From: Meconema thalassinum
Taxonomy: Eukaryota > Arthropoda > Insecta > Orthoptera > Tettigoniidae
NCBI GenBank assembly: GCA_946902985.2
Contig: OX336388.2
Span: 1,702,923,978-1,702,987,977 of the forward strand
DNA length: 64,000 bases
Direction: 5' to 3'
Of the stretch, positions 12,401 to 23,690 are shown in pieces. The first letter of the stretch is position 1. Each line of letters opens with the position of its first letter. The notes beneath the pieces are model-generated. The model did not search any database. It was not told where the DNA came from and saw only the letters and a list, made by a program, of their open reading frames with translations. A program made the position numbers and the translations under genes.

Positions 12401-13037
12401 CGGACTTAAAATTCAAGTTTGTCATAATGTATCATCTTAAATTATGCATCAAGAAGTAATAACTACTCTTCGCAATTTCTTTAAGACATCTTAACTTAGT
12501 GATCTATCCTTGATCACAATCTTCGTGTTTCAAACGACATGTTTGAAAAATGAAAATTCTTCATGTGTGAACTTCACATCATTTGTGCGACGAGAAACTG
12601 TCTTTACGCACCTACTACAACGTGAATAGGTTTATTACCTATGTTTTCGTCTTCAATGGCTTTTCTCGAAAGCTATTCTTTTTGTGAATGCTATAAAATT
12701 CTACAAGTGATTCAACCATCCTGCGTACTCAAGTGTAACACGTGTGACATACCTAATGTAATTAGCTGTTCGGAATTCTGCTAAGGTTGCTAAACTTCAA
12801 AACTATAAAGCTAAGTAAACTGCATAATGTAATTTATGTACTGTTCAAGTGTGCCTTTTTCACATCATGGTTTTCTTAAATCTACTGACTTTTGTGACCT
12901 TTTGTTAGTCATAGTTACTATAACTTTCTTCATGTTTTCCGACGAAAAATTAACGTAACGGTTTGCTTTAGCCATTTTTTTTTTTGGAAATATTTCATGG
13001 CTTGCTTTCATTTAAATTATGATAACGTTCATAACTT

Positions 13038-13190
13038 TCTCTCTTTCATAAGGTGTGACAGGAGTGAGGCCCTGACCGTTATAGCTCCTTCTATAAGCTA
13101 TGCCTTTTCTTGTAACTGCTTTCACAGTTTTTCCTTTCTCTCTTTCATAAGGTGCGGCAGGAGTGAGGCCCTGACCGTCATAGTAGGCTA
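13038..13190. repeat. Short direct duplication
   Basis: The string ctctctttcataaggtg(t/c)g(a/g)caggagtgaggccctgaccgt occurs near 13040 and again near 13138, about 98 bases apart, with only a few differences. Nothing coding is supported around it. Confidence 0.7.
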
Positions 13191-13654
13191 TGTTTCTATT
13201 CTTTTATTTCATACCAAATGATCTGTGTACCTTTCACAAAGGTTTTCTTTATAGGAAGGTGTTTCACCCTTTTCCTTTCTCATGTTAAACCAATTTTGGA
13301 TCAAAAACTCAAAGTGTTCCATATGTGTGTAAGCTAGCTACATCATTTCTTCTCTGCCATTTGTTACCGTATATTATTGGAGCAAAGCCTACTCAATGTA
13401 AAAAATGTTTTTAGTTTGTGCTAACTCGTTGAGTGTCAAAATTCAGTTGTAATAATTTGTTATTCATTTATACTATTGTTGAAAATATATATACATATGT
13501 TAAAGCAACATGCTCTCTCTCTCTTTCTTGTTTTGCATATGTTAATATCTCCTTCATATTCCTTAACGCTCAAACTTTTTTCGATTCTGAGCACACTCAG
13601 AATTCTGTCTGATAATGGAAACCTTTAATTGGTTGATCCAATGGTTCGTGTTAA

Positions 13655-13885
13655 CTAATCACACCATTGGTTTTACGTCCCTTTTAACTACTGAGGCTTT
13701 TAGAAATGCTGGAATTCCGGAATTTTGCCCCGATGGGAATCTTTAACGTGCCAGTACATATACTGATACAGCTCCCTCACATTTGCACACCCTCAAAGGC
13801 CAACTGACTGCGCCAGGAATCGATCCTGGAACCTTGGGAACAGCAGGCGAGAATGTTACTGCTACACCTCGCAGCCAGTCGGAAA
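13655..13885. mobile_element. SINE, family B (ggttttacgtcccttttaac type)
   Basis: It begins near ttggttttacgtcccttttaacta, continues with gccggaattttgcccc-like and ctttaacgtgccagtaca segments, and ends in a reverse tRNA-like part (ctgactgcgccaggaatcgatcctggaacc). A second, shorter copy lies at about 39063-39240 inside the Polinton, with the same order of blocks. Confidence 0.75.
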
Positions 13886-14202
13886 AATACATAGGCTTAC
13901 TCACATACATACACTAATAAACATCACAGAACAAACTGTGCTGACGCTGCGTTGTCCCCATCAATTACTGACCGTGTGAGAGAGCTCCAAACTTCGGACG
14001 TAGAAGTTAGAGAGGTAAATAGTAATTGTAGGAAAGAAATTCGGTCGCGTGGAGCGGAAGTAATTTCAGCTAGAGATGTGTGGAGTTCCTGGCTACTTTA
14101 ACGCTCTATTAGATGTTGCAACGACAGTTTCTCAAGCTACTGTCCTCTTCTTTGAACACCATCACAACTAGCAAAGATGAGTATTTTGTTGGTTGATTGC
14201 TT

Positions 14203-14640
14203 GCTTAGTTTAGGGGCTGCGACAACGTGGTCATGTAGCCCCGTGTACTTTGGGTGTGTGTTGAATTTGTCTGATAACCGGTGTTAATTGTGATGGCTGT
14301 ATGAGTGTGTGTTATCAGTGATTCAGGTAAGGACTGCAGACGATCAATTTTCAGGTAGTTCCTACTGTTGCTACCAAATGATACCGTCCACGACACCTAG
14401 CTGCGAACTTGGCTACTAGATGCCATCGCAACCAGCACCTGGCGACGAACGTTGGAACTTATAGAGCGTTATCAAATCTAACCTACACATTTTAGCTTCA
14501 CACAAGTGTAGTTAGTGGAAGGTTCTTTTACATGCCATACATCTATGACATATGCCCGCTGGCTTTAGTTCCCCTCCGAAGGAAGGCATACTGAGGGATT
14601 TTAACGCTCTTAAAATTCAATTCCCGATTATACGATTACA
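14203..14640 (-). mobile_element. Chimeric SINE (family D body with family A tail)
   Basis: The left part (tagccccgtgtactttgggtgtgtg...gataaccggtgttaattgtgatggctg) is the reverse of the family A tail. The right part (gaacgttggaacttatagagcg...ccctccgaaggaaggcatactgagg) is the family D body. The same junction occurs at 62695-63160, so the chimera is a real subfamily. The tRNA-like head is missing from this copy. Confidence 0.7.
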
Positions 14641-14778
14641 TAGAACTTAGAAGGCATATTCGAATACAGTATTGTCATGATAGATTCTTTGTAGTCGGTC
14701 AACATGTTGACGGTAATCCAATTATCTTAGGCGGTTAATATTCATATAATATAATATACTCTAATTACCTTTAGAATA

Positions 14779-15088
14779 CCGACAGCAGTGGCTCAGCTGG
14801 CTAAAGCGCAGCGTTAGGTCATGGGACCAAGCTCTCTGCTGACTCGGTAGACGCGTGGGTTCGAGCCCCACCGTCGGCCGTCCTTGAAATGGTTTTCCGT
14901 GGTTTCCCATTTTCAACACCAGGCAAATGCTGGGACGGTACCTTCTGATAGGCCACGGCCGATTCCTTCCACATCCTTGCCCAGTTTCATTCATCTTCAT
15001 CCATTCCATCCCGACACGCAGGTCGCACACGGGCGTCGAATAGAAAGACCTGCACTCGGCCTCTGAGGAGGCCACACGACAAAAAAAA
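14779..15088 (+). mobile_element. tRNA-derived SINE, family C, with target duplication
   Basis: A tRNA-like head (agtggctcagctggctaaagcg A-box; gtgggttcgagcccc B-box) leads into ccttgaaatggttttccgtggtttccc and ends in a run of A at 15081-15089. The flank acctttagaata is found at 14767-14778 and again at 15089-15100, a 12-bp target duplication. The small reverse frame across it is a shadow. Confidence 0.85.
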
Positions 15089-15100
15089 ACCTTTAGAATA

Positions 15101-15531
15101 ACGGCTTCGGCGGCGTAGTTGGTAGCATGCTGAACTGCTGTGCCCAAGATTGCGGGTTCAAACCCGGCCGAAGTCGTCGGATTTTTTAAGAGCGTTAAAA
15201 TTCTTCAGTATGCCTTCCTTCGAAGGGGAAGTAAAGCCGGCGGTCCCATGTCATAGATTTATGTCATGAAAAGATCCATCCACTAACTAAACGTGTGTGA
15301 AGTTAAATGTCTAGGTTAAATTTCGTTCTAACGCTCTATCAAAGTTTCAACGTTCACCACTAGGTGTCAATAACATCTGGTAGCGAAAGTTGGAACTACT
15401 TTAAATTGAACGGAACCTGTAGCTCACCCTATGGGTGTCCGCTTAAAGCAGCTACAGCTTCTGGCAAGCCGAACATGTCCTCGGACACTCCCGGCAGTAA
15501 AAGCCATACGATGAATAAATAAAATAAAAAA
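15101..15531 (+). mobile_element. tRNA-derived SINE, family D, with target duplication
   Basis: It starts with a tRNA-like head (cggcgtagttggtagcatgctgaa; gcgggttcaaacccgg), has the family D body (ccttccttcgaaggggaagt...gttggaact), then the tail gctcaccctatgggtgtccg...cggacactcccggcagtaaaagccatacg and an A-rich end. The flank acctttagaat appears at 15089-15099 and 15532-15542, the same target as the neighbouring SINE. Confidence 0.85.
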
Positions 15532-15542
15532 ACCTTTAGAAT

Positions 15543-16290
15543 GATGTGGTATAAGGCGTGACCAATAGTTTCCGTACAGTCTAGAATTGGTGCACCAATC
15601 AGGCAAAATCACAGTGAGCATTGAGCACTCATCCCACTGACGCACCAGGTTGTAGATCCCCGTGTGGTAAAACAACGTGTCCTGCTGCGTGAAGAAGTCT
15701 GCTGCACATCCTTCGACATACAGGAATTGCCGACCCTTCAAGGTCCTTTTTAGGGAACCTAAGGCATGTTAATCGCTTGGGAGAGATCAGGAGTATAGGG
15801 CGGTTTCTCGAGTGTCTCCGACTTTTGACGTACCTTCTGCGTTACGACCTTTGCCGTATGGGGATGTGCGTTATCATGAAGCAGCAGCAGAAACCTTTGT
15901 CGCAGTTTTCCCGGACGTTTGGCCTTTACTTGCACGCCTTAATTTCTCCAGTGTTGCGCAGTACCGTTCCCCAGTGATGGAGACACCAAGTTCCTTGAAA
16001 TCAATAACCAATGGGTCCCGGTAATCAAAGTACAGGATGAGCTTCACCTTTCCACCGGATGGTTGGCTCTTGAACTTCTTGACACGATGGGACGATGGAT
16101 GACACCTCTGCATTATCGACGCTCTCGATTCCGGTTCCCAGTGGTGGCACCAGCTTTCGTCGCCTGCAACAGTGCGCTCCATGAACGTGTTCCCTTCAAC
16201 ATTGAACGCATCAGGTGCTGCAGGCAAACAGCCATCCGGTGTGCTTTTTGTTCAGCATTCAACGCCCGGGGTATCCACTGACTGCAGACC
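15543..16290 (-). pseudogene. mariner-like transposase remnant
   Basis: Reverse-strand translations in several frames match a mariner transposase in order: VAGDESWCHHWEPES (first catalytic Asp region), HPSSHRVKKFKSQPSGGKVKL, YFDYRDPLVIDFKELG (second Asp), then near 15800-15900 HDNAHPHTAKVV and PPYSPDLSQ (third Asp), and a C-terminal piece with VRQWDEC near 15620-15660. Frames change at least twice and the N-terminal helix-turn-helix is missing. The enzyme would cut and paste mariner DNA; this copy is dead. No terminal inverted repeats were identified. Confidence 0.85.
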
Positions 16291-16674
16291 TTAATTAATT
16301 AATTATATTATGTTTATACTTAATTAATTAATGGGCCGATAACCTAGATGTTAGGCCCCCTTAAACAACAATTCTCATCATCATCATCATCATTAATTCA
16401 TTAAATTAATTGTGTGTTTACTTTTTATATTCTGAGGGTCTTTATAGAATATTATATTAAATGGCCCAATGTCATTGGATTCCCGTCAACATGTTGACAG
16501 ATTGAAAATCAATAATTTCATAGAATATTCGATTATGAGTAATGTATTTACATTAAGAATTACATATCACGATTGAAAGTCTACTGCAGTTATCTGCCAT
16601 ACAGCTTCCTCTCGTGATTCAAAGATCATGGATTCGATTCCCTACCATGGAAGCTGAATGTTATAAGTTATTAA

Positions 16675-16729
<55 letters not shown>

Positions 16730-17940
16730 TACTCTTTCTATGGTTTTAATATGTTTTGAATATATAATTCTGTAATTGGATGAATAAACACGTAGGCTAC
16801 ATTGTCATTAGCCTACTTTTCTTGAGTTAAAAATGGATCGGGAGGATTGACCGTGCAAAGATCACTACCGTCATGAACTTAGCTTATGTTGTTATTCCAA
16901 CACGTAGATTGGTTGTGTACTCTCAGGTTCTATAAGCTTTATTTTCTCTATAGAACTGAGAAATACGAATCGACTTGCAATATTCTTATAAAACTTAAGG
17001 TTTTATTATTTACAATAAAAAACTTAATTATATATTGTGAACATGTTTCGGGTATAGTGTACCCTTCTTCAACACAGATAAACAAAAACAACTTAAATTA
17101 AAAGATCTATCTCATTGCATTTGAACTCTCCTATAATAATACGAACAAAAACGTAACCTAATTAAAGTACTTGTAAATTGATAACCTCAGGAAGTACTAA
17201 ACGTATTCCATTCAAGTTTTAACCAATAGATAGAGTATGCATCTACTATTATTTATGTGTACAATTAAGGCCCTATAACAACGATTTAGGAGATATATCC
17301 AGAAATCTATTCCCCGTCTACGAAATTGATGAAGGAATACCCGAACGTTACCATGACAACGCCAACTCTATGTTTTATGTTCGACCCTCACTATTACGTG
17401 TCAGAAAACTGTATCCTAATGATGGTCATTATAACACTGTTTTCCATTATGATACAGTTTCTCCAGCCAATCAGAGCTCGTTCATTGACCAATTAGGTAA
17501 CGATACCTTCGCGCATGCGCTCAAAATCCAACATGTCGGACATAAACACAACATCGAACTATAATAAATTACTGACATGGAATACGCACCGTCCATATGT
17601 TCGCGTAAATAAACTGGCGAATATGAGACAAGCAATAGCACTGTACCTTAAAATCACCAACGCTAATTTCTGCACAGCGCATTGTCTTCAAATGACACCG
17701 GTGACAATATTACTGAGGGACGGCTGATGTAAACATATGGCCTGCATATGGCATTGCAAGCACACAGAGCGCATGCGTCGGTCGTTCAAAGATCTTGAAA
17801 GACAGAGATATAACACCCAACGCTCGCTCTGCGATCACAAAATTCAAGTACCGTAGCTGACTCTCAACAGATATTTATGAATATTTATGTTAAAACATAT
17901 AATAAAGTTATAATTATCGTCGAACATAAACAGTCGTATG
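16291..17940. other. Gene-free stretch with microsatellites
   Basis: It holds gggccgataacctagatgttaggcccc followed by (cat)n at about 16373-16393, and an (ATT)n tract at about 16672-16729. The rest, including small frames near 16886, 17370 and 17515, shows no recognisable protein. Confidence 0.4.
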
Positions 17941-18053
17941 CAACTCGCCTATAATGGTAATTAAGACACTCGTATGGAAATTATAAAACTCGCATACGCT
18001 CGTTTTATAAAAATACTCGTGTCTTAATTATAGCCATTATAGGCTCGTTGCAT
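17941..18053. repeat. Near-perfect inverted repeat (hairpin)
   Basis: The left arm runs from caactcgcctataatgg through gacactcgtatgg to actcgcatac. The right arm reads as its complement, from gctcgttttat through actcgtgtcttaatta to tataggctcgttg. The arms are about 55 bases with only a few mismatches and almost no spacer. It could be the core of a foldback or MITE-type element; its outer limits are not clear. Confidence 0.8.
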
Positions 18054-18623
18054 AATGTACTATTGTATTATCTAAGCTGTCACTGATTACGTCAAGTGAG
18101 TCCTTAAGTCGTGTAGTTCTGGCGCTGCCCATATCGACCCTTGGCGCTGCCAAGTAAACCGGTCCGTTTTCTCTGTTTGTTTGAAATCGCTAATCCCAGG
18201 TAGTACTGAACGGATTTTATTGAAGTTTTCACTAATGCAATAGCTCTGGTAGAAGATGATTCCCCAAAGGGGAAAAGAACGTGTTTCTAATATACCCCAA
18301 TCATTCTGATAGCACATTGCCAAGTTATGGACGTCCTTACTCTGGGGCAAAGTCATAGTGAGAATATGGCTGAAAACATTTTGTACCGCAGGGGACAGAA
18401 GTGTTAATCAGATGAGATTAGTTACGCTGACAATATTCTCAACGACGCTTTGCCGGAGATAAGTAAAGTGGTAGAATCTATTTGTGGAAAAAGGTTGAAT
18501 GTTTTTCTCGTGGTTAACTCTACAGTACGTAGCCCTGACGCGTGTTACTTCCGAAGAAAAATTGTATTGGCTCCAGATGGAGTCACGTAACGTAGTACAC
18601 ACGAAGATATTTAGTATGAAAGG

Positions 18624-18655
18624 CTACCCGTGCGAAGCCGGGGCGGGTCAGCTAG
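18624..18655 (+). mobile_element. Helitron-like 3' terminus
   Basis: The sequence acccgtgcgaagccggggcgggtcagctag ends in CTAG at 18652-18655 and is followed by T. It has a GC-rich acccg...cgggt stem a few bases before the end, the standard Helitron 3' layout. It resembles the end of the larger Helitron at 55010-55034 (gcgaagccgggtactactgctag). The 5' end was not found. Confidence 0.6.
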
Positions 18656-18712
18656 TAAATAAATATAATCAAATTTTACCTTGAGTTATCATATCATAAC
18701 ACCTGAAAATAG

Positions 18713-19040
18713 ACGGTCCACCTCGTTGCGTAGTGGCTAGCACACTTGGCTGTCACCGCAGAGGCCTGGGTTCGATTCCCGGCTCTGCCAAGGAATGTAA
18801 TTCTGGTTTGTGAGCTCGTGAGGCAAAACTGAGAAGTGGCTTTCCATAGTTTCCCACTTTTACTCCAGGCGAATGCCGGGATGGTTCCTAAATTAAGGCC
18901 CTGGCTGCCTCCTTCCAAATCCTCATCTGAATTACAACTACACACAGCCATCACAGTAACTCAGGTTATCAGACAAATTCCACACACATCCACATGACCA
19001 CGATGTAGCAAATCCCCTCTATGATTTAACAACACCTTAA
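18713..19040 (+). mobile_element. tRNA-derived SINE, family A
   Basis: The head ggtccacctcgttgcgtagtggctagc and B-box cctgggttcgattcccgg are followed by gtggctttccatagtttccca, ggcgaatgccgggatggttcct and the tail aactcaggttatcagacaaattccacacaca...ccacgatgtag. It matches the copy at 9253 block by block. Confidence 0.8.
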
Positions 19041-19334
19041 AATAAAGCTAATAAAATGTTCATAATTCGTCGCTCACTAGTTATTTTTTTTTTAACATGA
19101 AAATCAATCTTTATAATGTAGGCCTATAAGATCAATTGTATAAATCTTCACTTCTCAAATTCAAGTTGTAAGTTGGTTAATACGGCTCTCAACTATTCTA
19201 ACTTGCTCTTAGAAATGTGGTAAATTATGCGGCAGTGCCAAACACCCATGTTTGATGCGTTCATAAATAATAGTTGACTACATTATACGTTTAAAATAAT
19301 CCCAATATGCATAAGTTTGGAATAAGCTAGGAAT

Positions 19335-19346
19335 TTATTTATGTAT

Positions 19347-19381
<35 letters not shown>

Positions 19382-19795
19382 TCGTATGGCTTTCAGTGCC
19401 GGGAGTGTCCGATGACATGTTCGGCTCGCCTGAGTCTGTAGCTGCATCCAGCGGACACTCTTAGGGTGAGCTACAATTTCCGTTCAATTTCAAGTAGTTC
19501 CAAGTTTCACCAACAGATATCAATGATACCTAATGGTGAACGTTGGAACTTTGATAGAGCGTTCCGAGAAATCTAACCTAACAATTTTGTTTCACACAAG
19601 TTTAGTATGTGGAAGGATCTTTTACATGCCATAAATCTATGACATGGGACCGCCGGCTTTACTTCCCCTCCGAAGGAAGGCTTACTGAAGGATTTTTAAC
19701 GCTCTTAAAAAATCCGACGACTTCAGCCGGGTTTGAACCCGCTATCTTGGGCACAGCAGTTCAGCATGCTACCAACTACGCCAACGAAGCCGCTT
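19335..19795 (-). mobile_element. tRNA-derived SINE, family D, reverse, with target duplication
   Basis: Read on the reverse strand it has the same head, body and tail as the element at 15101, ending in a (TAAA)n tail at about 19336-19381. The flank ataagctaggaat is present at 19322-19334 and 19796-19808, a 13-bp target duplication. Confidence 0.87.
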
Positions 19796-19962
19796 ATAAG
19801 CTAGGAATCAATCTAATCTCTCTCTTTCGGTTCGTATCCTTCGTAACCATAAATAATATTGAGTTCGAGACCAAAACATTCATACCTTTTGTATTGGAGG
19901 ATGACATCGTAGCACGTAAAGAAGAGGATCCTCGTACGTATACCACCCCTGGCCTGCGGTTG

Positions 19963-20413
19963 CAGTGGCGGACCCAGGCCTTGCGGGGCCCTGGGCGATA
20001 TGGTAAGGTGGGGCCCACAACAATAGGAAATTAAAGAATACCAAATCAAATGTAAAGTAGTTTTGTAATAATAAAATAAAGAATGGTTACTATATTTTGA
20101 ATACATTATAGTACATTTTTTAATGAAAGAACCCTGTAAGTCCCCTTGAAGAAGATTATGTAAACTATGAAATATTAAAATATTACTTTGCGACTTTTTT
20201 TCGGCTGAAGTCTTCTATTATTTCACTGAAATCTAAACTTGCTAAACGGTCACGGGAGGTCATAGCTGCACTGAAAAAGAAAAGAATTATAGATTAGTTT
20301 GAAAAGTATAATTAATTAATTAATTTAATTTTTTAAAATCCATGGTGCGGGGCCCCCCAGACCGCGGGGCCCTGGGCGGTCGCCCTCCTCGCCCTCTCCT
20401 AGATCCGCCCCTG
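19963..20413. mobile_element. hAT-like short inverted-repeat element (MITE)
   Basis: The left end reads cagtggcggacccaggcc. The right end is tcctagatccgcccctg, whose complement is caggggcggatctagga. Both ends continue into GC-rich ggccctgggc blocks. The 8 bases outside each end are tgcggttg and tgtggctg, six of eight identical, consistent with an old 8-bp duplication of hAT type. There is no coding capacity for a transposase. Confidence 0.65.
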
Positions 20414-21184
20414 TGTGGCTGTATCCTACGTAATAAAGTGTTACCGCAGATTGCTACATCTCTCCGGTTAAATGACTTCTGCCTGTCAGGAAGAAGTTTC
20501 TGCCCTGTGATTGCCACCTCCCTGACTTACATGGCCCAAGTTTTAAGCTACGGTATTAACTTTTATTTCTTCCTCCCACGCGGAGAAAGTTGTGGTGGTA
20601 AACTTTTCGCCACTGTATTGCTTCTGTCTTTTGATCTGACCAACACGTACGACAGTTGCTTTACATAAAACTTCGCATCAAAGAGGGCAAACATCGCAGA
20701 GGAACTCAAATGCAGACTGTATAGACTGCTCGCTGCCCCTTGGTAGAGAAAGGAGGAATATAAGTTATACACCCCGTTTCGAAATAAGTGAGAACCAACA
20801 ATACATAATAATATTTCTAACTTGCAAAATGTTACCTAACAACAATCACGCTGCGGTTAGAGGGTTTGCTTATACACTCAAAAGTGCATTTGTTTCACTA
20901 TACAGTACCGGTGTATAATGGCAAGCCCGTTGAGATTCTGGTCTTTAATAAAGAATTGTATAATAGTAATAAAAATCATAATAACAATAAAAAACTATCT
21001 GAAGTTCATTATTGAGGATGCTTATGCGCAAAATACTATTGTCCAACTTCTGAGACAGTTCAGCACATCGTATCAAGTTGTTGCCATTTCGCAGGCACAG
21101 AATAAAGGGAGATACATGTTTTTGCGAGCATTTTTTAAATTTTTACTTCGCCGAAGCAAGTCTGAATTACACAAGGTAATAATA
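20414..21184. other. Gene-free stretch
   Basis: No recognisable element or gene was seen. A reverse complement of the ggcggagaaag-type run and short frames near 20563 and 20918 have no recognisable features. Confidence 0.3.
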
Positions 21185-21565
21185 ATATCGTATGGCCTCA
21201 GGTGCCGGGTGCAAGCTTTGCTATTTGACATCCAGAGGGTAGCTTGAATGACGAATTTCGTTGTTCCTTGAAGCACTAGGAAAGTCAAGGAGGTTAGATG
21301 TTAGATATCTAAGCTCCTTGAACACTATAGCGCTTTCTAGTAGAGAAATGAAGAACTTTGTGTTGGCGGAAACTCCCGAGATTAATTTTCCCATTATGAA
21401 CACGGCGTACTGAATTCAAATGGGTTCTTTGACATGCCAACATCGTATGACATGCGTGTCGTATTTTTTCCGCCTTTCAAAAATCACTTACCATGGCCAG
21501 GAGCGAACCTGCAAGCTTGAGGTTAGTAGACCGACACGTTAACCAATCACCCACCTTGGCAAGGT
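21185..21565 (-). mobile_element. SINE-like element, reverse
   Basis: It opens with tcgtatggcctcaggtgccggg, a diverged form of the shared SINE tail seen at 19383 and 25873. It ends near 21560 with a reverse tRNA-like head (accatggccaggagcgaacctgcaagcttgaggttagtagaccgacacgttaaccaatcaccc). The body (aggaggttagatgttagatat...cttctagtagagaaatgaag) differs from the other families. Confidence 0.55.
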
Positions 21566-22361
21566 GATCTGAGAAGATAATGATTTGACGCCACTAAGCT
21601 GAGTTATCAACATATTGATCATAATTTAACTCATTAGTCTTTTAAAGCAGGATGCTTGGATGGAGAAATACAGTAACTGCACGGGAGTCATCCACATGAA
21701 TTGAGTGAAGCCCATGTCGACATGGTAGCGTACAATGTTTGGCTGACTGCTGAACCTGAATCATTTATGATGGACATTCAAGATCAGGTCATTCCAACGT
21801 GGAATTACAGTACTTGAAGTTTATCGTGATAGAACTATAAAATAAGATAGATGTCGCTATTGGTGTCATGTGTCGGTGACAAAACCAACTCAACACTTTA
21901 CGTCCGGATGCTATCGGGTACAGAATGCAAACGAATACATAATCCAGTAGCTAAAATCCTGCCCCAAGAACACTAACAAACATATCTCCCACACTACATA
22001 AGCGAAAATGAAAAGTATCGTCTGCACTGGGACCGTACAATAACACTGTACTTGCTGAATTATTTGCCCAATGACTAGGCGGGAAATAACACGTCTGGAA
22101 AAAAATTATAATGGGGCATCATAAACTAATACATGTATTTTTTCCAAGAGTGTTATTTACATATTGGCATGTATATATAGGTACATTGTGCCCCGCCCAG
22201 TCGTGTTGACCGACTGAAGAGCTATTGCCAAAATAAGTCGTCCTGATCGATGTGGCAGTTCCTATCAGCAACAAATAGAAAACAAAGCACGATGAGAAGA
22301 TCTCGAAGTATATAGACCTATCAGGAAGCAATGGCAGATCTAGCAGCTGTAAATCGTACCC

Positions 22362-22970
22362 ACAGGGTCTTTCACTCAAAGTGGGGCCGGCCGCGCAGCG
22401 GGTGGAGGGTTGGACGTGCGCATGGCAACTCACTGAGCTTGGGGTCGAGAGAGCGCCCGTACGAATCGCATGTAAATAACAAGCACACAAAATCAATGTA
22501 AAATCATTGTCACAGAAGATGTTGAAAATGTTCTCCACCTGCATCTACACATTTCTGGCATCTTCTAGGGAGATTTTCATTCACACGCATTTGTTCATCT
22601 ACCGAGATAGCCTCAATTTCTCTCGTGATATTTAGTTTTGAGTTCATCTGGAGTGTGAGGGTTTGTTGCATAAACCTTATTTTTCAATTTTTCCTATAAA
22701 TAAAAATTGAAGCAATAGGCTTTAAGACTTAGCAATAACACGTTATAAAAATAAGAAACACAATAACAATTAATCAATAACCACGTACACACGTTATAAA
22801 CTCATAACACTTGTAACTTAAAATAGGCTATAAACGAAATAACGAAGTCAACTTTACTCGTCAAATTCTGCGTCGCAACTGTCTCAGCTCGTCTGACCTT
22901 TGGCTCGACCTTCTACCTGCAGCGCTGCGCCAGCCAAGAGGCCGGCCCCACTTTGAGTGAAAGACCCTGT
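22362..22970 (-). mobile_element. Deleted Tc1/mariner-like transposon with 31-bp inverted repeats
   Basis: The ends acagggtctttcactcaaagtggggccggcc (22362-22392) and its exact complement (22940-22970) form a perfect 31-bp inverted repeat. Between them, on the reverse strand around 22500-22640, a frame reads NENLPRRCQKCVDAGG and then EHFQHLL, typical of the C-terminal tail of insect transposases of the helix-turn-helix/DDE type. The rest of the transposase is absent. A target duplication was not identified with certainty. Confidence 0.75.
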
Positions 22971-23589
22971 ATTATCCTCTCAAGTGCTGGAGTTGTTCCA
23001 ACAAATCTACTACGTGTATTGAAAGAACTTGATTTAGATATAAATATGTACAAGTTAATGTCGTCATCCCTACTACCAGAACAGTTAAAATGTTACTAAA
23101 TTAGTGAAATTACGAGTATATCTTAACTATAGTTCCTATGGTCCGATTGTTTTTAATCTGAGTAGTTGCCCTGTATGGTAGCAGGTGCTGTTCTGAAAGT
23201 GCAGTAGTTAATAATGTATCATTCCCGTTTCAATGGGGTCAGGGATGAAACGCGATGAATTTCTATGTGGTGAGTGGTTTATACAGCCGGATGTCCCTTC
23301 TGAGGCCAATCGTATGAAAGATCTATTGAAACCGGGCGAGAAGCTGGCGTGGCCGGTTGCCTGGAGTTAAAAATGGGAACCACGGCGAGCTATTTCAAGG
23401 ACGGCCGACGGGGACGGTGTAGGTTCGAACTCAATCGTCCACCTAGTCCGGAGATACTGTAGTTTGTGTTCATGACCTTGCGCTGCGCGTTTGCTAGAGT
23501 ACCTACCACGGTCGGCAATAATAATAATAAAAATAATAATAATACAAGGAACTGTCCCTCAAATATGCCAATCTCAACCAACTCCTAGA
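22971..23589. other. Unassigned stretch with a possible SINE remnant
   Basis: Around 23225-23500 phrases such as ggatgtcccttctgaggccaat and gaccttgcgctgcgcgtttgctagag suggest a decayed SINE, followed by an (AAT)n run near 23516-23545. No gene is supported. Confidence 0.35.
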
Positions 23590-23690
23590 ATTCAATACTG
23601 GCTTGGCAGAGTCGGGAATCGAACCCGGACCTCCGGGGTGACAGCCAAGAATGCTAGCGGCTACACCAGGACACCGGGAGAGAACACACT
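23590..23690 (-). mobile_element. SINE family A head fragment, reverse
   Basis: The string cttggcagagtcgggaatcgaacccggacctccggggtgacagccaagaatgctagcggctacac is the reverse of the tRNA-like head of the SINEs at 9253 and 18713. The body is not present. Confidence 0.7.

Noticed and set aside
14779..15150. tRNA genes at SINE heads (also 18713, 56142, 30618)
   Set aside because: A- and B-box-like sequences are present, but acceptor stems do not pair and each continues into a SINE body with an A-rich tail or target duplication.
20342..20668. 108-codon frame near 20.3 kb
   Set aside because: Begins inside the GC-rich inverted repeat of a hAT-like MITE and has no protein similarity I can see.
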